NCBI RefSeq assembly: GCF_001949145.1
Contig: NW_019091568.1
Span: 111,003 to 175,002 of the forward strand
DNA length: 64,000 nucleotides
Reading direction: 5' to 3'
DNA from: Acanthaster planci
Taxonomy: Eukaryota > Echinodermata > Asteroidea > Valvatida > Acanthasteridae
Part shown: piece by piece, positions 47,801 through 59,800 of the stretch
How the letters are laid out: each line of letters starts with the position of its first letter
How positions within the stretch are numbered: the first letter of the stretch is position 1
Translations under genes and position numbers: made by a program
The notes under the pieces: model-generated
Told to the model about the DNA's origin: nothing
The model's input: only the letters and a program-made list of their open reading frames with translations
Database searches by the model: none

Positions 47801-50800
47801 GTCGTCCTGGTAGCTGTCCAATCCTTTCTGGAGTTTTGACCGTGCACAGATGCTGCCGACAGTGACTGAAGTGATTGCTTCGCAAATAATGGGCAAGGTG
47901 CCTGAATTTTGGACAGGTTTTACCCGTATTAGGATTCGCCTTGAGTGCCCCTAGGATGAGCGAAAAGAAAGACCAAAAACAAAATTTCAGTGTTGTTATC
48001 AAGCACTTCACTTGTGCTTTTTTTCACTAGACAGTTGACAACATTTGTCACAAATACACGACTAACAGACGGAGTGTAACAGCAAATGTCTTTGGTATAG
48101 TTCATGTGAAAATCTTTTGTCTTAAATTGAGGTTAAAGTGCTTGTGTAATACATGAAGTACTAGTGTGTGAGTTCCAGCTGAGTGTGAGTTAAGTACCTG
48201 TGCAATACTCATTTGTACTTAAGAGTACCTGTGAAGAACTTGTGAAATACTTAGCAATAGCACTACAAAAATGTTGATTGGCAGCTAGAACACTAAGTAC
48301 AGGGCATGACAAATACAGCCAAAATCTTAAAAACTTTGACTGTGGTCCACTGAGAAATTGTCCTCCTACCTGTCTAAGCTGGAAGATTCCTCCCGTTAAG
48401 ACCTCCGCTTTGTGCAGACACTCCACAGGAACGTAGTCACCTTGTTCGTTCAGCTCGTGGATCTCGCAGGACATCTCAATCTTTCGGATCAATTCGCCCC
48501 ACCTGAAATGGGAGTTGCCAAATTCCTAACTTACTATTAACAAATTTGAGCAAAGCTGTATTGGCCAGAATCAATTCATGATTTGGAGATACACAACACA
48601 CAAACACTGGTGTGTTTCTTTACTGTTTTCAGAACACATCAAAAATTTGCATCACATTCTAAAGTCGTGGTGCAAGCTCGTTTGTGTACTTCAGCAGTGA
48701 CTAATTTGGACCAAAAGCATATCACACGGGCCAATTTCATAGAGCTGCTTAAGCACAAAATTTGCTTGACAAATCAGGTAACCAGCCAAAACTTCATGTG
48801 ATGTATGTTGTTTTGGAATGGTATTCACCTGTCTTTTGGTTAGCAATAACAATCACATAGATTTAGAGCTGGTAACCTTTGTTTTTTAAGCAATGTTTTT
48901 CGTGCTTAAGCAGCTCTATGAAACTGGCTCCTGATCGCAATTCGTGAATCTGCTCTATGGCACAAATACTCGTACATGTATGTACGCACAGACTCATCCG
49001 AGGAGACGTCGTGTCTGCAGTAGCACCACATTCAACGCAATCTTTAATATGCAATCTCAATCTTTAGGCATATATGAATTTTGGCAAATTGTGGTGCCCT
49101 GTTGGTTGAAGAGGTGTGTGACATGCAGATATCACTTGTTCATTAAAGCATGGCACCACAGGATTAAAGGCTTCTAATTCTTGTTGGCAGATTACTGTAT
49201 AGGACATAGGCTCTTTCAGACTGAAAAAAAAACCAGGTTCTCTGTTGTACATAAAGTTTCTCCAATTGTCAGTTTGAATTCTCACCTGTCTGCTAGTGAC
49301 CTTGACTTGGCACTGAGATTGTCAATCTCCCAGCCTGGTTTGGAGGATGTGTTGAACCCACTACTGCGATGTCCCCAGACCTCGATGGCAAGGGAGCCCT
49401 CCAGCGCATGCTCAATGAAGTCCTCGGACACATTGACGGTAAACTCCTGGATGGTTAAAACCAATCAGATCGGACAGTTTTTGACAACATCAAACTCAGA
49501 CTTATTAAACCTTACTGGGGCAGAATATGCCATGCAATTCAACATTTTCACCCAATGATATCCTTCTCTGCTCAATGAGCAAATTATACCTTAAGTTGGC
49601 AGTTTGCCACTCTGTACGTGTCTTTGTCCTGGGACTGCCAAAATTAGGAAACTGCTGCTAAGCACAAGAAATATTTGCTTAGCCAAACAGGTTACCAGCC
49701 ATAATGTCAAGGAACATATATGGCTCACAGCTGATAACCCACTATAGCACAATGTTTTGCTTAGCAGCGTTAGGGCATGTAGGAAGCGTATACTACCACT
49801 GGCCAACTCAAACGCCAATGGCCCTGAAGCTTCCTGCATCTGCTGTTTACAGCACTATGTCGTGTTTCTCTTGCACATCAGCACAGCTAATTCTACCATG
49901 GGCAGGTGTCTAAGCTAAGACACTGGTAGTCAGGCAAAGTGCTATTGAGGCCATTCTCAATACTGAACAGCCAATGTGCCATTTGCTAGACCTTTCAAAG
50001 TTATTCTCAGTTCAGTGGGGCAAATGAAATTAGTTATGCTTCTATCAATGCTATTCAAAACACTGAGGAGAAGCGCGCAAAAATGAAAAAGGTGCTACTC
50101 AGGCTGTTCTCAAAATGGGGGGGGGAACAGTAATATTACAGCTGTTCTTAATACAGAAGACAAAGTTTGAGGTCACTCAGGGTTTGCTCTGTTGTAATTT
50201 GGTAGTGCCAGCAACGGGGCCCTGCTCTGTTGAAAGTGGGCTGTGATGGCAATAAGGCCTTGTATTGAGATGGGTAACGGTAGCAACCAGACTTAGGTAT
50301 GTTGAAAATGGTCAGTTGCGCATCCTGACGCACCTTGCTGTGACTGAACCTCATGCTCCCTTTGCTGCCGTCCTTTGGTCGCCCTGGTAATTCTTCTAGG
50401 TCAGGATTGATGAGAGGTGGCACCACGGTAGGGCCATCCACGCCCCAAAAGGTGTACTGACAGAAGACAAAATGGGCCAGGCTCGGTGGCAGATCAGTTG
50501 CCTCCTTAATCTTAATCTGATAGAGAAACCAGACACATTGCCCAATTAAAATTCCTTTTTTAGAAGATACCATTTGCAACCCATGCCCAATTAAAATTCC
50601 TTTTTTGGAAGATACCATTTGCAACCCATGCCCAATTAAAATTCCTTTTTTGGAAGATACCATTTGCAACCCATGCCCTAAACCAGCCTCAATCTCCCAT
50701 CCCTTCTCAGATGCTTTACTCAAGTACTTCCAAATTGCTACACAAATATTCTCAGTTATTTCACAAGTAATCACAAACTGTTCGTACAAAACTGCAACAG

Positions 50801-53800
50801 ATGTATTTCTCTTATTGTTCATCCACTGTTAGTAAAGTAGTTATCGGTATGGTAGTACCTGTGAAGTTGAAGTGACAGTGGAAGAGTACTAGAAAAGTAC
50901 TTGACTACAATACTGCTCCAAACACACAAGTACTGAAATTGCTACCTACCCTACACATGAGTGGGGCCCCAACAGCCAGTCCCCCTTCCGGCTCGTGGTC
51001 TTCCAACCCCTCGTAGCCGCTGGAACTCTCATTGCTGCTCTCCGATTGGCTATCCACGGAGTGATCAGTGGCTGGGATGGAGCCGCTGATTCGCTGGATC
51101 TCAATGTGGAGCTTGCCAGCCACCTAGTAAAATAGTCACGACTGAGACTGAAGACAGACACAAACTCCAGATTCTCCCCCCAACAAAAATTAAAGCTTGA
51201 CCCACCTCTCCCTGTTGACTGATGATGGGCACAGCATAGTCCAGTCTCACATCGTGGAAAAGAACCTCGAGGAAGATGTTAGCCACACCAATCAGGCTGT
51301 GGTTCTCTTGTGACTCGTAAAATGGATCCTCACAGATTGGGTCCTCTGCTTCCTTCTGAGTGGAGGTAAGGAACAACAAACAGACAAACTGAGGTCAAAG
51401 GTCGGAAGGACTGTAAGGATCAGTGCTAGTTGTTTCTCAAGGAGTGTATTTACTTCTGGTCAGTGTTATTTGTGTCTACTCCTTGTTAGAACAGAATTCC
51501 CCTCTAATCAGTTCAGTCCTATCAAGACCTTCAGGTGAACTCACTTGACAAAATGAGTCTCAAGTCGACAGAGCAAATCTGGAGTTACAGGCCTTCAAAA
51601 ATTCTTGCATTACATGTATGTAAATTGACAGGAACCCCGAACAATTTTCATTCAGATATGACCACTTTTGTCAAGATGTGGGGATGTACTCAAAGAGCTC
51701 AATTTGATCATTCTATAAAACAAACTAGAATTCCTTTAAAAGTTGCCCTAAGACTCATTTTGTCAGATCTGATCACACATGTACACGTACACAATTACAG
51801 TAGCAAGAAAAGAAACAAACTCCTCTATTATCCAACCATTCTTCAGGACAGTTAACAGTGTGAGTCCTCTGTCACCATAGGATTGTAGTTTCAGAGGTAA
51901 AAGGTGAACAACAACTGACACACAAAGGTCGGTACAGACAATTCACATAAACAGCAGAAACAGAATGACACAGGAGGGCAAATCAAGGGAAAATTCTGGG
52001 CAAACTAAAACAAGGGTACATCAAATTAAAATGCAGCATAGTACATGCTCAATCAAAAATATGACAAATAAATTAAAAAAATTACAGTTAAAAACTATAC
52101 ACCTTGTAATTGTAATTAGTGTGTATCATTAAGTTGAAGCTTGATTGTAATGAAACTTTGCAGAAAGCTTTGTGTCACATGAATGTGCCACTGTAAAACT
52201 TGCTTCTTGCAAGACAGAATAGATAATAGAGTTTAAAAAAAACTAATGGGCATTTTAAACCAATCTAGATCATATCAGAGTTTTCTTGTACACCACTCAT
52301 CGAAAAATCACCAATAACAGCCTCCTGCTCTCTTCAGTCAAAGTATGGAATATGCAACAAATGTACATGTACAAGGATCAAAAATGATCCAGAGGAACAC
52401 AAATCACTACATCAGCTCATCAACTAAGGGAATATAAATCACTACATCAGCTCATCAACCAAAGGAACACAAATCATGCATTAGCTCATCAACCAGAGGA
52501 ACACAAATCACTGCATCAGCTCATCAACCAGAGGAACACCNNNNNNNNNNNNNNNNNNNNNNNNNNNNNNNNNNNNNNNNNNNNNNNNNNNNNNNNNNNN
52601 NNNNNNNNNNNNNNNNNNNNNNNNNNNNNNNNNNNNNNNNNNNNNNNNNNNNNNNNNNNNNNNNNNACAGGAACACAAATCATGCATCAGCTCATCAACC
52701 ACAGGAACACAAATCATTGCATCAGCTCATCAACCAGAGGAACACCAATTCATTGAATTAGCTCATCAACCACAGGAACACAAATCATGCATCAGCTCAT
52801 CAACCACAGGAACACAAATTATTGCATCAGCTCATCAACCAGAGGAACACAAATCACTGCATCAGCCCATCAACCAAAGGAACACCAAATCATTGCATCA
52901 GCTCATCAACCAAAGGAACACAAATCACTGCATCAGCTCATCAACCAGAGGAACACCAAATCATTGCATCAGCTCATCAACCAAAGGAACACAAATCATG
53001 CATCAGCTCATCAACCAGAGGAACACCAAATAATTGCATCAGCTCATTAACCAGAGGAACACAAATCACTGCATTAGCTCATCAACCAAAGGTTCATGTA
53101 TCATTTCCTGTATAACAAAAACTAAACACCTACACTAAAATTCAGGAGTAAAACTGGCCAATGCTTAGATTATCCATTCCAACAAATTTGCTCAAAACTA
53201 CTTAATGACTGATTAAAATCATAGTTATGATGATGCAATGTACACCTGACAAACACATGCACATGGAACATGATGCACTTGAAGTTGCACAAACACTAAA
53301 CAATTTTAATGCTGTTTCCTTGCTGGATACCAGGCAAAACTGACAATTAGTCTCTAATTTAGCTTGGCCAAAGCCTGTCACTATCGGACAATTCACTGGT
53401 ATGCATCAATTTCAGACATGTAAAAACAGTGCTGAGGAACATGACAGATGTCAAAATACTGGACTGCTTTTCAACCTCTTCTGAACTCTAGAATACAGTG
53501 GGGGAGACAGGGAAGTCAGAGTTCAAAAAATAAACTGGCACCCTGGCGCTATCAGCACCTGGGTCACGATGAGAAGCCCCTGGACCTTCAATTTAGAATA
53601 GGTACCTGGTTCTAAAAATAATTCTTGGGCCCTCCCCTCATTCACTACCTGAAAAGAGAGACTATTTGCAATGATTTAATTGGCAAATAAAACGGAAAAT
53701 TTCCCCACACTGAAAACTTACGGTGATAACATTTCTTTGTTTCCCTTTTTTTCCACCCCAAACATGCCAAATGTAAGCAACGCAAGATAACCCCCCTTCA

Positions 53801-56800
53801 CTATTGAAATGCCCACAGCTGTGGCATGGTATACATGTATGTACGCTGGTGTTTACCGCTGAAAAAGTACTTGTGCGAACGACAACACAACAAGCGGGAA
53901 CAAGCAAACTGGATGAACAGTTGAATGGGTTGCTGCATGTGTTGTGCCGGATGTCACACAGGTATCATTGGAAACAATCTGAAATACTGAGATCATGAAT
54001 GACTTTTCCTGTGAGTTCATGCACGAAACTTAATGTGCCCTTACAGTACATGTATGTGCATTTTCTTTTTCACGATCAGTTTCAAGGTGTTTTTCTTTTG
54101 CATGTTCCCATTCATTGAAATGAAATTTTCCATTTGAGCATGGACGGCTCATGCACGTGTGACAGCAGTTCACGCTCACGTGCGCAATTTTCTCTTCGCA
54201 AGTAATGCTCAAGACAGCATAAATTTGCTTCATTTTCGGTCAGCATTAGGCCCCCCCCCAAAAAACACATCAGCTCTTCTTGCAACTACTTGCATTTCAA
54301 AAATGGATAGCTACAATATCCCTAAACCTCATGCTGCAGCAGGAAATTTTGTGGAAACACACCCACTTCAAATTCAAGTACAAGCATGGTACGGGTGATT
54401 CAACCTCAAATTAAATTCATGAGTACAGAAAATAGGCACATACACAAACGATCAAGTTCTCTGATTTAACTTGCAGGATTGTTTTTCCAACATTGATGTT
54501 TTGTCAATCAGCAGCTGTAGACCTGCTGTGTGCATACGGTGTATTCATAGCTTAAATGCATTGAACACAGTGCACATGTTTTCCCCACCACGATAGTGCA
54601 ATGCGAAGGAAGCTGTGAAAATAATGGAAGTTCTTTTCAAACGTTGCAAAATGTAAGTAGGAAAACATATAAATACACGCGTTTTGACATGAAAAAATTT
54701 GTTGAGGAGTGTTTTGCAAAGACAGAAAAGACAACAGGATGTTTTAGTATATTTTAAATTGTTTTTCTAACTTGCAAATGTAAGTTTTGGGGTCGCGTTG
54801 AAAAATTAGGGTCTGTCAGAAAACTGGAAGCAGAACTATTTCGGGGGTCTTATTAACCTTTAATACTTTTAGCTGACTTGTGATTGAAAAGTCCCTGAGA
54901 GATATTTTCATGGCTAAATGCATACACTCATCGCTTTGAAGCTCATCGGAATAAAATACAGGCCCTTGACTGTGCACACATCAAAAAGTATCAACAAGGA
55001 CGTAGAGAATGAAAAGTCCTTCCCTCCCCCCAGAAAACCTACGTTTTTCCCCCACTTCAATATTATGTCAAACAGGTCCATTTAATACCAATTACTTGAG
55101 TCCATGCTCATAACCTTTTTGTCTATGTTAGTTGTATGGGGTACATGTATGAAGAACAAAATCCTCCATGCTGAAATGGGTATGGTGACTTGCTTTCAGT
55201 TCTTTGATCTTTCCCCAAATTCAATAGCCCCTGACCAGTGGGCCTTGCCCCTGGTACCTGTAATTTAACATGTACCCAGGGGCTAAAATTAGCCCTGATG
55301 GCCAGCGATCTATTTCTACCCCTAGGGAATTAGCCCTGCTGATTTTCACTGTTTTGAGAAAATTTACATTATGCATGTGCAGGCAGTAGTTTTTCCATAT
55401 TTAACTCATGAAAAGAGCACCTGGAGTAAAGATACCCTTAACTGCTGCTCTGTTGCCAAGCAACAGGGTGCCCTCTATAATTTATGCGCAGAGGATATAA
55501 CCGTCAGAAAATGGCTCTTAGGCTGTATTAAAAATCAATTGACAGATCAAGTGTACAATTTTTCAAAATACATATACAAAAAAACTTGACTTTTGACAAA
55601 AAACACAGGTTCACGGCTGTGACATACATGTACATGCATAACATTGTGTAACACATTTTGGAATAACTGTTGGACTCCATGCAACACTATCAACGGTCAT
55701 AATGGAGTTGTCACCTTGGACTTATTGGCCGGTGGAATTCCAGGGGGATGGCGAGTTTTAGGCAAGAAATAATCCTGCGATTGTATACAAGAAAAACCAA
55801 TGTCAGTAGAAACCAAATAATCTATCGAAGTACGTACATGTATAATAAAAACAAACAATTTGCTACAATTAAGCTTCAAAGGAAGGGAAAGTTAAGCAAA
55901 ACGGGATAAAGAGCTGCTTTGGTTAAGAATGGAAGTAAAAAACTGTGGCATGTGAAGATTTGACAGAAAAGCAACATGCTTCTTGGGAACTTGTTTTGTC
56001 AAACACAGGAAATGGAATAAGGTGAGTTGATTTAGAATTATTTGAGAAGTATACACTAAGAATAATACATAATGAAAAAATTTACAAGAAAAAATACAAA
56101 TCACATAAAACTTAACTTGTTAACAATCTATTCTAAGAGTTTTGAACTTTTTTCATTTGAAAAAAAATACACTTCTGGTGAAAAATCCACATGGCAAAAT
56201 GTCATAAGAGATCGGGGAAGTAGATCCTTTGGTCTTTGTGAAAGTAACAGAAACCTTAAATTCACATTACTCAAACTTCAGAACTACATGTAATCTATCT
56301 TGTAATTTTTGCCCATTGCTTGAAAAAATTCTTGAGAGAAAAGGCTTGCAAATTCTTTCCTAGATAAGCTAACATTGCAGATGAAGTTCTAGAGATCCTG
56401 GTTGGTTTATACACCTTATCTTAATAAACACACCATTTTGCGTCATCACTGCAAATTCTGAACGAACTTCCAACATGTTCCAACATGAAATATAAACGTA
56501 CATGAACACAAAATCAAGTTCAAACTTATGACATCACTCACCAACCTTTTTATGAAGTTGCGACACAGGACAAAATGCTAATTACCTTTGATACCAATAG
56601 GTTTACATGTAGGACTTGACAAGTCTACAAGGAACAACTGGCTGCTAAAGATACACAATTTATATTGCCATGGCATTCACAACATCATGCAGATAAATTA
56701 GGCACTGAATAAAGTAACAATCAACTTTCCTAAACTATGTGCATACTTTTACATTGTACTCTATGATATTATTCAATAAGGGACCATGCAGTGCACCAGG

Positions 56801-59800
56801 CAAAAACATTAAATAAAGGTTTTACGAAGGTCAAAGTTCAAAGGTCACCTGCAGAGACAGAATCCCAGCTAGGAAATCCTGACAAGGGTTAGTGGAGAAA
56901 AAGACAAGTGCTGTTAATCTACATTTTCGACTCAAATTAAATTCTATGTTAATTTTACAGCGTACACGTACATAGACAATGGCTTTTCCTGGTTAATGAA
57001 GCAGGTTTCAAGAAGTAAGCACATGAAATGGCAAAAACACTTTCACTCCCATATCCATGAGTTCCTCTCAGTCATAAGCTTTGCGATCTTGAGTCAACCA
57101 ACTTATGAGATTTATGGTACTGAAAGGATTACATGCCAGCATGCAGAGAGATCATGAATTCAGGTGATGACAATATGATGACAGAATGATGATGTCAATG
57201 AGGATGGAAGAAGTGAGGAAGAGGGATGACAGCAGACTTGACATGGACACGGACAAACCCATGGATTACAATGGAGATGACAGAAAACAAAAATATGACA
57301 CAGCTGACAGTGGCATGGACAGGTACGGCGGGAAAAAAAGTGACACTTATAATTGAAAAATGACACTGGCCATCCAAGGTGCCATTATGATACCAAAGAG
57401 CATGGTGATGAGGAAAGTGATGGAACTAAAAATGGGGTTCCAAAAGCCAATGACAAAATGGTGATGGTAATATCAGGCATGCAACTTGAACTTTGACAAA
57501 GAAGGGAAATTCTAATCTTTACAAGACAGTAATACAGATGACAGAACGTTGACAATTGCAAATCAGTTGCTTGAAAGAACTCTAAAACTGGAGTTCAAAT
57601 CTTAACAATTTTTTTGCTGTCAAGTGTTAGTCTTAATGTGGAACGTTGTAACACTACTCTACTCTACTGAATATTCACTATCATCTATCTAGCATCTAAC
57701 AAGCATGACAAATGTGAGTATACAAAAGCACCAGCCACAGACTAGCACACACCAAGGTCTGGCAAACAGACCCAGGGATGGACAGCGTGAGAAATCCTAG
57801 GACAAATCACCTGAGACTCAAGAAAGGAGAGCTTGCGAGGCCGCATCGGTCCCACATCCTGAAACAAGGAAGGACAGGTCATGGATGTCATGGAGGATAA
57901 GACATCAGTTCCATGAAAAGGAGTTGTAGTGTAAAGGGCTGGGGCTGTGAAAACATGGACCTGGCTTCAGGGGTCATGGGGTCATGAGGTCATGGGTAAT
58001 GTGACCATGGGTCATGGGACTGTGGATCATGAGGCCTTGGGTCAGGAAATCGCAAGTCATGAGGCCGCAGGTTACAGTACATTGCGATTGAAAGTTAACA
58101 CCAAAATGGGAAAAACCTTTTCACATTTTTTCTCTTCCCAGGGAATTCCTTTTCATTTCACAAATTGTGAACAAAGTGCGCCAAAAGTGGGATAATATTT
58201 TCACACCTTTTCACACAAGTGGGAAAATATTTTCACAGATTTTCCCCCAAGTGAGAAAAGATTTTCACACTTTTTCTCACAAGTGGGAAAAGATTTTCAC
58301 AGATTTTCTCTGATAGTGGGGAAATAATTTTGCAAGCTTTCTTCATTAAGTAGTATTTATGCATGTACATGCAGACATCAGGAAGATTTTGTTCTCTGTG
58401 GTTTCAAACATTACCATCTCTGAATATGGAATTCTTTGGAATATCCAGAAGATTACTTGAGGAAGACAGCATTAAAATTTCAAGGCAGTATGTTTGTCGG
58501 TTTTGAGCAAAATATAATTCGACAGGCGAAATCAAAGCGGGATATGGTGGAGCTTGGAGACCAGCACTGAACACCGAACAGCTGAATTACAGTAGATTCC
58601 CATTATAGCACTCTCAAGGGGACCTAAACAGAATTGAGCGTTATAACCGCAGAGCCTATAGCGTAAAACCGACTTGAATGGACGTCCAACATATGTGCAC
58701 ATGTACAGATACATGTACGTCTACATGTATCCACATGTTGTCATGTACTGGTATGTGAATTACGTTTACATATATTGGCAGATGTATGTATTGCAATTTC
58801 GGAATAAATGCCTTGTATCAAGTTTTCTCGACATTTTCGTGACGCCGATCCAAAAATATCACCAAATCTCTTCAAAAACTGCCTCCTCGTACATGCTACA
58901 TCGCGGCGCACAAACTGCATCTACACCCACCGCAACATCCAAACTGCTACTGCATACCCATTCATGGTTAGTCCAATCGCTGACTTTTCCAAATAACCAT
59001 GTGACCACAAAAAATGACATGTCATTAGAAAACCCAAGTGAAAACAGACCTGATAAATCACACCGAACACAATCGGTGAAAAGACGATATTTGCTACATG
59101 AAGATATACGTAGAATTTAAGCAGTTGATTTTTATTTATCGGTAGAAAGAAACCCGTTGGCAACAAAATACTCCATGGAGTATCTCAATGTTGATTATTT
59201 TGTGTGCCAAACTACACCACGAGAATAAATAAAAAGTGGGCAAATAACCCATGTCGCTACAGGAGAGCAAGTTATGTTTGTTGTAATAGTTTCAGGTGCT
59301 CCATAACTTCATGACTCGGGGGAATCCCGTTTAATTACTCAAAATCCAGACAAGTTTTTAAAATCTATTCTCCGACAAGTTTTATTCATGGTAATCCAAG
59401 AAAACAACAGCGCCACGCAGGCGCGTCTCGCTGTGGTGAGCACGTGCTCGCGATCGCACTGCATGGACCGGACGGCTCAGCCGAGGAAATCGCTACTAGA
59501 CTACAACAGCACACTCCACGTGGTGAGTTGGCCCCGACTGGCCCCAAGCGCAGCGCAGCCTGCGTAATGGACTCTTCACTGCATACATGTACTAGTTGTG
59601 CGCGTGGGGCCAGTGTGGAGCATTTCGCTGCACCATTCTTCTCGTAAATTTCTGCATAATTTGCGTAACCTTTTGCACTGATTTTGCAAAAATATTCACA
59701 CTGTTTTTGCACACTGTTTTTTTCTCAATGTTTGGCAAATGTTTCACGCCGTGTTTGCAAAACGTTGGCACCATTTTCGCACAATTTTTGCACTGTTTTT

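Noticed and set aside
52508-53115. Open frames on both strands across the 36-base repeats, and a superficial CRISPR-like look
   Set aside because: Direct tandem repeats with no unique spacers, in an animal intron, and partly made of N. Not coding and not CRISPR.
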